Of a DNA stretch of 64,000 bases, positions 1-7,758 are shown one piece after another. Positions within the stretch are counted from its first letter, which is position 1; each line of letters starts with the position of its first letter. Both the position numbers and the translations under genes were made by a program. The notes under the pieces are model-generated. The model worked only from the letters and a program-made list of their open reading frames with translations. It made no database searches and was not told the origin of the DNA. Origin of the DNA: Bdellovibrio bacteriovorus (GTDB lineage Bacteria; Bdellovibrionota; Bdellovibrionia; Bdellovibrionales; Bdellovibrionaceae). The DNA is taken from assembly GCF_025558485.1 (NCBI RefSeq), contig NZ_CP102930.1, forward strand, positions 1,426,001-1,490,000, read 5' to 3'.

Positions 1-478
1 CTGCCGCGACCTGATTAAAGCAGGCACGGGAAAGATGATCTTTCTGATTGCGCAGGCAGGCCAGTGGATGTTCTGCCAAATAAGAATTTCCCAGACAGAG
101 TTTTTGATAGTCCTCTTTGCAGTCCGGTGTTGCTTTTAGCAAAGTGTTTTGAACCTCATCGACACTAAGAGGCTTGCGATTGTCCAGATATGCATTCACA
201 TCAGGCTGAATAAAGACCTGTGGTGGAAGTGCTGTTTCTGGCGCAGGCCGTGTTGCCGTGTTTGTCCCTGTTGCCGCCGCAGCACTATTTTCATGCCCTG
301 CCAGGGCGGTGGGCGCAGTGGGGGCTGCCGCGACAGATACGGCTTTTGCAGCAACGGGAGCGGAAGAATTTGCTTCGGTGATTGTTTTATCTTGAGTCAA
401 ACGTACAGCGATCAGTGCTGAGCTCACTGATAATAGAACGGTACCAAAAATTAAAACCATGACGTTCCGAGTGTTCAT
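1..478 (-). CDS. Cysteine-rich repeat exported protein, C-terminus off window
   Basis: Unrecognised function. I read this minus-strand frame directly: ATG at 478, an N-terminal hydrophobic segment (about residues 5-25), then an Ala/Thr/Pro-rich low-complexity linker to about residue 85. After that comes a segment with spaced cysteines (CKEDYQKLC, then PLACL, then RACF). The spacing C-x6-LC-xn-CL-xn-LS-x-C resembles the Cys-rich (Golgi apparatus protein 1 type) repeat, usually in tandem in exported proteins. The gene runs off the left edge, so repeat number is unknown. It is transcribed away from the lipoprotein gene at 603. It is likely exported and anchored by its N-terminal helix. Family call is tentative. 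Confidence 0.6.
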   Translation of the reverse strand, partial: MNTRNVMVLIFGTVLLSVSSALIAVRLTQDKTITEANSSAPVAAKAVSVAAAPTAPTALAGHENSAAAATGTNTATRPAPETALPPQVFIQPDVNAYLDNRKPLSVDEVQNTLLKATPDCKEDYQKLCLGNSYLAEHPLACLRNQKDHLSRACFNQVAA

Positions 479-549
479 AGACCCTTGATTATTCGGAACT
501 TTTACAGAATTTCTTAAGTCAGGGGCCAAAACCTGAAACGACTGTAATA

Positions 550-577
550 TATAGTTGCCGACAAAGCAGGCCGATAA
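550..577 (+). promoter_or_regulatory. Possible sigma-28 (FliA) promoter
   Basis: GCCGATAA at 570-577 matches the sigma-28 -10 consensus exactly. TATAGTTG at 550-557 matches 6 of 8 of the TAAAGTTT -35 with a 12-base spacer (usual 11). It lies 25 bases upstream of the lipoprotein start at 603. The -10 octamer alone is expected about twice by chance in a window of this size, so this is only a candidate. Confidence 0.3.
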
Positions 578-602
578 GATATGTGAAATGTCGGAGGCAT
601 GA

Positions 603-1229
603 ATGTGCTGGAACCTTGCGATAGCTCTTATATCATTGATGTTTTTTACATCAGGATGTTCGCTGGAAGCGAGTCTCCAGGATTTGGCGGGCTTAAAAAC
701 GCCAAAACTTCCGCCGGGGATTGAAATCGCCGAACGTCCAGTTAAAGGTGTGATCACCGATCCTGCGAAAGCCGACTTCGCTAAATCCGAAATCTATGTT
801 GGTTCCAACGGAAAAGCCGACGGGCGGACCGAACTTGAATTTGTTATTCAGCTTATGAACTCTGACGACACTGTGGTCGCGGGGTTTGTACCAGAGTTTA
901 CCATCACTCAAGGAACGGGCGTTTATCCGTTAACCTGTTCGGCCAGCGATGAATTTGGAATATCCATTTGTTCCTTGCGGGCCACGGACCCGGGTATAAA
1001 AACTGTCAGTGTAAACAATCTGGGGATGGCCCTGTCACAGAATGTGGTCTTTGATGCGATCACCAAAGAGAGCACTCAGATTGTCAGTGCGGGTGGTGAT
1101 ATCACGGTGGCTTCAGATCCGAAGGGCTGGCGCATGACGGGAACTGTTGGCACTCAGTATGATCGGGCGGAAGTGAAGAAGGACGGCTATAAGTTGCGAT
1201 TGGGCGCAGGTGGCGCCGCTATTGACTAA
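603..1229 (+). CDS. Putative lipoprotein with Ig-like (Big_1-type) domain
   Basis: 208 residues. A short hydrophobic signal ends in FTSGC (Cys 19), a slightly atypical lipobox, suggesting lipid anchoring. Residues about 65-155 look like one bacterial Ig-like domain of the invasin type: a segment beginning SNGKADGRTELEF, a C-S-A-S-D turn, then a strand ending GIKTVSV. Start chosen because GGAGG at 593-597 sits 5 bases upstream of the ATG. The stop overlaps the tail of the convergent PQQ-propeller gene by 11 bases. Probably a surface or periplasmic structural protein. No enzymatic motif is visible. Confidence 0.7.
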   Translation: MCWNLAIALISLMFFTSGCSLEASLQDLAGLKTPKLPPGIEIAERPVKGVITDPAKADFAKSEIYVGSNGKADGRTELEFVIQLMNSDDTVVAGFVPEFTITQGTGVYPLTCSASDEFGISICSLRATDPGIKTVSVNNLGMALSQNVVFDAITKESTQIVSAGGDITVASDPKGWRMTGTVGTQYDRAEVKKDGYKLRLGAGGAAID

Positions 1230-2484
1230 GCACCAGCAGGCCGTCTTCACCGGATGTGCTTAACAAAAGCTTTCCATCCCAGTAAACCGGAGACCCGGAA
1301 AAATCACTTTGCATTTTTACTTTTTGCAGAACCGTTCCGGATTGAACATCCTGAACGCACAGGGATCTGTTTTCGCATAAGGTGATGGCCACCTCTTGTG
1401 AAGAATAACTGATAATTAAGGGACTGGCCTGTGCACGCAGATCACGGCCCACGATAGCGGAATCCCACAGGGGCGTTCCGTTGGCCGTGCGAATGGCAAA
1501 ATTTTTGGCAAAGCCCGTGATAATCAAAATATCACCGCTTTTATTTAAGGAAGGACAGCTCATAGCGCTGCCATCCAAAACAGTTTTCCAGATCATTTTT
1601 CCAGTATGATTGTCCACGGCATACAAAAAGCCATCCCAGGATGTAAAGTAAGCGCGATCCTTATTGATCAAAGCACTGCATTTGATGTCATCATTGGTGG
1701 CAAAGGACCATAAGTTTTTTCCGGTATGAAGGTCGTAAGCTGCCATGGCTCCGGTGTTGGACCCCATAAGCAACAGTTGCCCATCCTGACTGAGCGACGG
1801 GGAGGAATGAGGATGATTTCCCAGCAAAGGCGAAGTCCAGATCCACCGGCCAGAGCGGGCCTCAATCGCCAGTAAATACCCATCGGGATCTGCCAGCTCG
1901 ACACCGACATAAAGGACACCGGCATGCAATAGTGGGGAAGAGCCAACAGTCACACCTGTCTTTGTGATCCAGCGAATTTGGCCGGAGCTTTTATTCAAAC
2001 TATAAAGAAAACCCGCATAGTCACCTATGTAAAGACTGTCCTGATCCGTCAGTGGGGTGGAATGAAAGCCCCGGCTGCTGACACCGGAATAAAATTGCCA
2101 GCGCAATTCGCCTTGCCAGTTGTAGGCTCTGACAAACCCTGTGTCATCAGCGATATAAAAACCCTCAGGATCCACGGCAGGACTGCTTTTACTGGCGCGG
2201 TGGATGCCATTGTTCAGGTTGGGAATTTTCCAAAGCAGGGACAGATCTTTAAAGCGTGGCAGCGAGGACTCTGTTCGCCCGGATCTTTGTGCATCACTTC
2301 GATAGGTTGATTGGGCAGAGCGGTCGGTTCGAGGTGAAAGATCATAGGTGACAGTGGCTCCCTGTGCGGGCTTTGCAAGTTTGGCAAAACGCCAGTCGGG
2401 TCCCAGTAACGGCCAGGTTTTCACTTCGGCACGCACCAAAAGAACGGCAATCAGCAAACTGTAAAGGGCCAGAACCATTTTCAT
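1219..2484 (-). CDS. PQQ-like beta-propeller repeat protein
   Basis: 421 residues from the ATG at 2484, preferred over an upstream in-frame start because GGAGG lies just upstream and the ATG overlaps the previous stop (ATGA). A hydrophobic N-terminus (MKMVLALYSLLIAVLLVRA) is a signal peptide or anchor. From about residue 85 on there are repeated strands of the type G-x-Y-A-x-D-x-x-T-G-x-x-x-W, typical of PQQ-like/BamB-type propellers; at least six blades are visible. The family includes scaffolds as well as dehydrogenases; I see no dehydrogenase ligand set, so a scaffold or binding role is more likely. Last gene of a three-gene operon with the HTTM-like and pentapeptide proteins. Confidence 0.85.
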   Translation of the reverse strand: MKMVLALYSLLIAVLLVRAEVKTWPLLGPDWRFAKLAKPAQGATVTYDLSPRTDRSAQSTYRSDAQRSGRTESSLPRFKDLSLLWKIPNLNNGIHRASKSSPAVDPEGFYIADDTGFVRAYNWQGELRWQFYSGVSSRGFHSTPLTDQDSLYIGDYAGFLYSLNKSSGQIRWITKTGVTVGSSPLLHAGVLYVGVELADPDGYLLAIEARSGRWIWTSPLLGNHPHSSPSLSQDGQLLLMGSNTGAMAAYDLHTGKNLWSFATNDDIKCSALINKDRAYFTSWDGFLYAVDNHTGKMIWKTVLDGSAMSCPSLNKSGDILIITGFAKNFAIRTANGTPLWDSAIVGRDLRAQASPLIISYSSQEVAITLCENRSLCVQDVQSGTVLQKVKMQSDFSGSPVYWDGKLLLSTSGEDGLLVLSQ

Positions 2485-3632
2485 AACACCTCCGCCCAGA
2501 GAAGTTCTGCCGGATTTTTCTTGCACACATCTTTGATGACCAGACGTGTTTGCATCTTTTGGTCGGTAGTGCGACGGGACTGCAACCAGAAGTCCATGTT
2601 TTCAGAGCTGTCCTTACAAATTGCGGGAATTTGTGACAGGAACACAATGGGATCGCACTGGGTGCGTGTGGATGGAGCTTTGATAAATGGATCGTACACT
2701 TCGTTGGCCCGATTTTGATGACGGATCAAAAGGGTTTCGCATTCCATACGGGCATCAAGCATGTTCAAAGACACCAGGCGCGGAGTCCCGCTGGCCGCCG
2801 GATCAGTGGCCCACAGATAAGGGATCAATTGCAGGAAGATCAGCAGGCCGCCCAAAACCAGCGTGCTTTTTTGCTTTAAGATAAACGGATTCCATTCGGC
2901 TTCCCAGGGTTCTTTGCACAGGGGGATCAGGACAAAAAGACCCAAAAGCAGCAGCATCGTCAAAGGATAGAAATAACCCACGATGTGCCAGGAAAAGGCA
3001 TGGAATAAAACAAACTGAATAAGAACCACATGGCGAATCCAGGCTTTGGAACTGAAAAGCCCCACTACAAAAATACATTCCAGCAGAACCGCGTAGCTCA
3101 GACTGATGTGCTCAAGAGGCCCGGGCAGAAAGGTGGGATGAATCAGCGCCACGCCCGAAAGCCATTCCGGGTTCAGTTTAAGAACGCCCGCGCCCCAGTA
3201 GAAAATTCCCAGACAAAGAGGAATCAAGGTTTTCTTGTAAGGTGCAAACAGGAAAGCGCCATGAATGATAAAGCTCATGTAGTGATAGTTCCCCATCAGT
3301 CCATAAGAAAGACTGGTGAAGAAAATCTTCAATCCCAAAAGACCCAATAAGCCAGCATAGGCCCAGCGCACTTTACCGGCCACAAATAAGACCGCAGTGA
3401 TCACACCCAGCAGGGCGTAGATTTCCAGATAGCCTGCGGCCTGGGCTTCGGAAGAAAAGCGCAACGTCTGACAAAACGGAGCCCAAGGCCAGCACAGGGC
3501 CGAAGACACTTCACCGGCTTTGACCACCAGATCCAAAGACCGGTCCATCCAGAAGTATGCTGACAGGACGTGAGTTGCTGCCAGAAGGGCCCCATAAATT
3601 TGCAAGGCGCGTGACTGTAGAATTTCCTTCAT
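2481..3632 (-). CDS. HTTM-like multi-pass membrane protein (VKG-carboxylase related)
   Basis: 383 residues with about eight or more membrane segments. Features matching the HTTM (horizontally transferred transmembrane) family are an early GNYHYM...IIH segment, a positively charged KK turn, and FYWGAGVLKLNPEWLSG. This family is related to the membrane part of vitamin K-dependent gamma-glutamyl carboxylase; the bacterial substrates are mostly unknown. Start at 3632 is chosen from the AGGGAAG ribosome site and the ATGA overlap with the pentapeptide gene. The C-terminal 90 residues are soluble with four Cys. Coupled by a 4-base overlap to the propeller gene downstream. Confidence 0.65.
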   Translation of the reverse strand: MKEILQSRALQIYGALLAATHVLSAYFWMDRSLDLVVKAGEVSSALCWPWAPFCQTLRFSSEAQAAGYLEIYALLGVITAVLFVAGKVRWAYAGLLGLLGLKIFFTSLSYGLMGNYHYMSFIIHGAFLFAPYKKTLIPLCLGIFYWGAGVLKLNPEWLSGVALIHPTFLPGPLEHISLSYAVLLECIFVVGLFSSKAWIRHVVLIQFVLFHAFSWHIVGYFYPLTMLLLLGLFVLIPLCKEPWEAEWNPFILKQKSTLVLGGLLIFLQLIPYLWATDPAASGTPRLVSLNMLDARMECETLLIRHQNRANEVYDPFIKAPSTRTQCDPIVFLSQIPAICKDSSENMDFWLQSRRTTDQKMQTRLVIKDVCKKNPAELLWAEVL

Positions 3633-4168
3633 CGCACTTCCCTGGTTTGGAGCTTCCATTTTTTCAGTAAAGCGGGATGCACTGTTTTGGCGGAACTTTC
3701 ATCCAGAGTGCAGTTTTCAAAAGTGCTATTGATGAAATCAACCCGGCTTAAATCAGAATCTATAAAAGAGGTGTTGCGGAATGTACTGGCCAGAAAACGA
3801 CTGCCATCCAGACGCACGTTTGTGAAAAGAACATTTTCAAAAACACAAAGGCTGCATTTTAGTCCGGCCAGGTTGGAGTTTTTAAAACGCACCTCATGAA
3901 AGCGTGTTTTTAAGGCCTGCACCCCATTCAGTCGGGAATCCACAAAGTCGGAATTATCAAAAGACATCTGAAACCACGAGCTCAGAGTAAAATGACTGTT
4001 TTTGAATTCGCTGTTGATAACCTGAGAAAGGGCGAGAGGTCTTTCGGAGTATTCGACTTTATCTAATTTTTGACCACTCCAAGGGGAAGCGTTCAACGCC
4101 GCCGCATGAAGGGCGCAAGACACGGTCATGGTAATACTGAAAATGCCGAATAAATACCGAAGTCTCAT
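3629..4168 (-). CDS. Exported pentapeptide-repeat protein
   Basis: 179 residues. A signal peptide covers residues 1-23. From about residue 50 to 155 there are tandem pentapeptide-like units with Phe or Leu at the centre (for example SEFKN, SHFTL, TSFID, SDLSR, VDFIN), predicted to form a right-handed quadrilateral beta-helix. Exported pentapeptide proteins are usually structural or binding modules. First gene of a tightly overlapping operon (4-base overlaps) with the HTTM-like membrane protein and the PQQ-type propeller, which suggests one exported complex. Biochemical role not identifiable. Confidence 0.85.
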   Translation of the reverse strand: MRLRYLFGIFSITMTVSCALHAAALNASPWSGQKLDKVEYSERPLALSQVINSEFKNSHFTLSSWFQMSFDNSDFVDSRLNGVQALKTRFHEVRFKNSNLAGLKCSLCVFENVLFTNVRLDGSRFLASTFRNTSFIDSDLSRVDFINSTFENCTLDESSAKTVHPALLKKWKLQTREVR

Positions 4169-4242
4169 TGTGAGATAAATAGTGACACTTTTTTAATGTC
4201 AAAACAATCCAGAATTACCTGAAATTTCCGATAAATATAAGG

Positions 4243-7200
4243 ATGATCAAGGGGCGTATCTTTATTCACATCATCATGGCAACCTTTCTTGCAGGCTGTA
4301 TGAATGCCGACCTGACGGTATTGTCCAGCAATCTGCAAAGCACCTTGGCTCTTCGTCCTGCTTATAAATCGACATCCACCATGAACATTCGCTGGAGCAC
4401 CAACGGCGGGTCTGTCCAGCCAAATTATTTCAAACTCGAATATTCTGCCGATGCGGGCAGCACCTGGTCTGTGGCGGAAGCCCACATCACTTCAGCGGGC
4501 TCTTATGACTGGCCTTTGGCGACACTGGCACCAGGAAATTACAAGGCTCGTTTGACTGCCGTGATCAATGAATCGGAAGAGACCATCATGCTGGGTGATT
4601 TCCTGATTGATGATCAGCCCCCGGTGGCGGGTATTCCTCAGACAGTGTCTGTGACCGAAGACACTCCGGCCAATTTTGTTTTAAGCACACCCACTGAAAA
4701 TGATCAGTATGAAGTCGTGATTGTCACCAGCCCCGGAAAAGGAACCTTATCCGGTTGTGGAGTCGGGGCCAGTCTGAATTGTACTTATGCTCCGCAACTG
4801 AATAATGAAGCTGATGATTCGTTCAGCTACAAGGTGGTTGATCGTGCGGGAAATGAATCTTCGGCGGTGACGGTGACGTTGGATGTTTTACCCGTGAACG
4901 ATCTTCCTGTGATCGGTACGCTGTCTTGTCCGTTGACGATCGGGGAAAATTACAATTATTCCTGTACGATCAGTGCAACAGATGTGGATCTGCCTTCACC
5001 CTTGACGTTAAGTTATTCTTTGGATGCGGCGACGACCTGTGGTGGCTGGTTGGGTATAAATGTGACAACCGGAGAGGTCAGTGGCACCCCCGCAGCGGCG
5101 CAGGTGGGAACAACCTGTCATGTGGCCGTGTATGCAGAGGACGATCAACTGGGGCAGAGCACTCGCTTTACCTGGGATATTTCCATCACTAATTCGGCAC
5201 CGATTGTGGTCGTGACGGGCGGGCCTTATGCGATTTCCGAAGATGCGCCATTCGCAGTGGTGATTCCCGCGGCCAATGTGTCTTCCATTGAGGAAGGCAC
5301 CAGCACTTACAGTCTGGTGACACCGACAGTGGCCGGGGATCGCTGTGAAGACTATGCGATGGCACCGGTATCATCCAATTACAGTATTGACGCCACCACA
5401 GGGGCTTTTTCTTTCCGTCCGGCTGCGGATTATGATGGTGTCTGTCAGATCCGTATTGCCTTAACGGATGCTTACCCTTCAACGGGGTATGCGGATGTGG
5501 CGATCACAGTCAGCAATGTGCAGGATGTGCCGGTGGTCTCCGCCAGCCTTGCACCGTGTTCGGCTTCTGCCACCGAGGATGTCAGCTATTCCTGTACTGT
5601 CATGGTTGTTGATCCTGATCCGGAAAATTTAACAATCACGCGGGATGTTTCGGACACCTGTTCCTGGCTGAATATCACGCCATCGGCAGACGGGCGATCT
5701 ATTGCTGTTAGCGGGACACCGGATGACACGCAGGTGGGAACTTGTCGTTTGGCTTTAAAGGCGACTGATCCCCTGGCGGCTTCAGACATGGAGTTTCAGG
5801 ATATCACTGTGGCGAATGCGGCACCAGCATTGACGTTGGGCACGCCCACTGTTTTGACAGAGGACGATCCGGCCTTTGCCAGTCTGGTGCAAGTCCTTAG
5901 TGACGCTCAGGTGTCTTCTTTGGATGAAGGTTTCGGGACATATTCTTTGGTTTATACAGGGTTGTCGGGGACGGCCTGCAACGACATCTCGGTGGTTGCA
6001 ACTCCGGTATCGGACGTTGTGATTGATGTCTCCACCGGAGCTGTCAGCATCAAGCCGCGTGCGGATTATTTTGGAACTTGTTATGCCAAAGTTCAGTTTG
6101 ATGATGGAAACGGGGCCGGGAACTCGATAGCACAGCAGGAAATTTCCATTATTGTTAATCCAGTTAATGATGCTCCGGCCATCACGGTGATTCCGGCAGA
6201 CCATGAAATTCTGCTGAATCCCACGGGCTCAACACCCTCTTCTTTCGCTCTGACTGTGGATATTGGGCCGGCCAATGAAAACAGCCAGCAGGTGCAGATG
6301 ATCTGCACGAATTCCAATCCATCCAGATTGATGGTGGACTGTTCACAGACCCGTGTCGGTGACGGCACCTTGACGGTGCTGTTGTCGGCGACAGCGGGAC
6401 TGGACACCTCAGCGGTTGTGACTGTGAAACTGAAGGACGATGCTGGTGGCACGGATGAATCCACAGTTGCCACAGTGAATGTCAGTATCACGGATGCCGT
6501 GGTGCTTGCAGCCATTGCGACGGACACCACCAATTACAATATTTATTCTCAGGCAGTCAGTCAGTACAACGGCACGGTGGCTTCTTCAAATCGCACCTTC
6601 GTGGTGACAGTTAACGGAGGCGTTAAAGTTTCCAGTGCCGATCCTTCTTTGCCTGCGATGCGAACCGGTTCCCTTTCAACAGGGGCCCGGGTGCGCCTGA
6701 TCAATAATGGCTGGATCGTTGGAGCTGCCGGTGCCGGAGGATTTGCTCCTGCGGGAACTGCGGGTGCCCAACGTATGGGGCAGCACGGTGGAACGGCTTT
6801 CAAGATTGATGATATTCACGCGCAAATCAGTATCTTAAATAACGGCATGATCTATGGCGGTGGCGGCGGTGGTGGGCGTGGCGGCACGGATAACAGTGAT
6901 GCCGGAGCCGGTGGTGCCGGAGGTATGGGTGAAGGACCTTCAAGTGCCGCAGTGGCGGGAACTGTTGGAGCCAGCGCGGGTGGTGCGGGCGGAACTTTCG
7001 CGACATCTTTAAGTGCGGGAACAACTCCTGCTGGAGATTATTCCCCTTCAAACGGAATTGCACCGACGCAGGGATCGGCCGGACAAGGTGGCAGTAGTTG
7101 TTTGATAGGTTCCGGTTTGGGAAATAATCCGGGTGAAGCGTACTTCGGGCGCGGTGGTTTTGGCGCAGGTTTCGGCGGTGGTGCGGGTGCCTGCTCCACG

Positions 7201-7575
7201 AAGTTTGGTGGTGGTGGAGGCGGCGGCCATTTCGGTGGTGGCGGTGGTTCAGGGGGACTGGCCGATCTGAATGACGGTGGTAACGTGAACACAGACACCA
7301 ATGGTTACAATGGTGGAAATGGCGGAGCGGCGATTGAAGTTCCGGCAGCCGTGTCGGTGCCAGCTGATATTGCCATTGAAATCATCCCGGGCGGCAGCAG
7401 TCAGATTGCAGGTTGTGTTTGGAATGATATTTCCGGAGTTTATCTTTCAAACGTGGCGAGCGACACAGACGTCAACAATCGTGTGTTGAGCTACTCTTCG
7501 ACGGTAAGTCAGAGTGTGAACAGTCCTTCCAGTCTGAAAATATGGTCCAACGGGCGCGGAAAAGCCTATCGATAA
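4243..7575 (+). CDS. Large mosaic lipoprotein: Ig/cadherin-like repeats with polyglycine tip
   Basis: 1110 residues. The signal ends at FLAGC (Cys 19), a good lipobox. Residues about 30-125 form an Fn3/Ig-like domain. About 130-215 is a tandem-95-type repeat (VTEDTPANF ... DSFSYKVVD). About 220-760 has further He_PIG/cadherin-like domains with paired Cys and PVNDLP/PVNDAP linkers. About 820-1010 is a glycine-rich region with NNGMIYGGGGGGG and other poly-Gly runs interrupted by charged residues. The last 75 residues form a folded cap with one Cys. The I-x-NNG-x-I-x-GGGG pattern resembles glycine-rich tips of phage host-recognition proteins, so a surface adhesin is likely. The ribosome site is weak (AAGG next to the ATG); a second in-frame ATG 11 codons in is possible. 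Confidence 0.8.
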   Translation: MIKGRIFIHIIMATFLAGCMNADLTVLSSNLQSTLALRPAYKSTSTMNIRWSTNGGSVQPNYFKLEYSADAGSTWSVAEAHITSAGSYDWPLATLAPGNYKARLTAVINESEETIMLGDFLIDDQPPVAGIPQTVSVTEDTPANFVLSTPTENDQYEVVIVTSPGKGTLSGCGVGASLNCTYAPQLNNEADDSFSYKVVDRAGNESSAVTVTLDVLPVNDLPVIGTLSCPLTIGENYNYSCTISATDVDLPSPLTLSYSLDAATTCGGWLGINVTTGEVSGTPAAAQVGTTCHVAVYAEDDQLGQSTRFTWDISITNSAPIVVVTGGPYAISEDAPFAVVIPAANVSSIEEGTSTYSLVTPTVAGDRCEDYAMAPVSSNYSIDATTGAFSFRPAADYDGVCQIRIALTDAYPSTGYADVAITVSNVQDVPVVSASLAPCSASATEDVSYSCTVMVVDPDPENLTITRDVSDTCSWLNITPSADGRSIAVSGTPDDTQVGTCRLALKATDPLAASDMEFQDITVANAAPALTLGTPTVLTEDDPAFASLVQVLSDAQVSSLDEGFGTYSLVYTGLSGTACNDISVVATPVSDVVIDVSTGAVSIKPRADYFGTCYAKVQFDDGNGAGNSIAQQEISIIVNPVNDAPAITVIPADHEILLNPTGSTPSSFALTVDIGPANENSQQVQMICTNSNPSRLMVDCSQTRVGDGTLTVLLSATAGLDTSAVVTVKLKDDAGGTDESTVATVNVSITDAVVLAAIATDTTNYNIYSQAVSQYNGTVASSNRTFVVTVNGGVKVSSADPSLPAMRTGSLSTGARVRLINNGWIVGAAGAGGFAPAGTAGAQRMGQHGGTAFKIDDIHAQISILNNGMIYGGGGGGGRGGTDNSDAGAGGAGGMGEGPSSAAVAGTVGASAGGAGGTFATSLSAGTTPAGDYSPSNGIAPTQGSAGQGGSSCLIGSGLGNNPGEAYFGRGGFGAGFGGGAGACSTKFGGGGGGGHFGGGGGSGGLADLNDGGNVNTDTNGYNGGNGGAAIEVPAAVSVPADIAIEIIPGGSSQIAGCVWNDISGVYLSNVASDTDVNNRVLSYSSTVSQSVNSPSSLKIWSNGRGKAYR

Positions 7576-7580
7576 CTATG

Positions 7581-7620
7581 AAAAAAGGGGGGTTTTTGAC
7601 CCTTTCAGGCCCCCTTTTTA
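7581..7620 (+). terminator. Rho-independent terminator after mosaic lipoprotein
   Basis: AAAAGGGGGG pairs with GGCCCCCTTTTT around a TTTTTGACCCTTTCA loop, ending in a T tract, 6 bases after the stop of the large lipoprotein gene. It separates that gene from top6B. Confidence 0.8.
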
Positions 7621-7758
7621 AAGCCTTTAAGTTCCTCGCATTTGAAATTACGCCAAGCATCACCGAGCCTTAAGTCTTGCTTTGACCCCCTGCGTTCGGC
7701 TTAACCTATCAAAGTCATTCATTAAAATTCGTTAACATCGTGTAAGGATCAAGCGACT

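Noticed and set aside
149..421. Open frame of 90 codons on the plus strand
   Set aside because: Opposite to the signal-peptide gene at 1-478; its Cys/Arg-rich product has no family or ribosome site.
6827..7301. Pro/His-rich open frames opposite the lipoprotein
   Set aside because: Antisense of the glycine-rich codons gives proline and histidine runs; no start signals.
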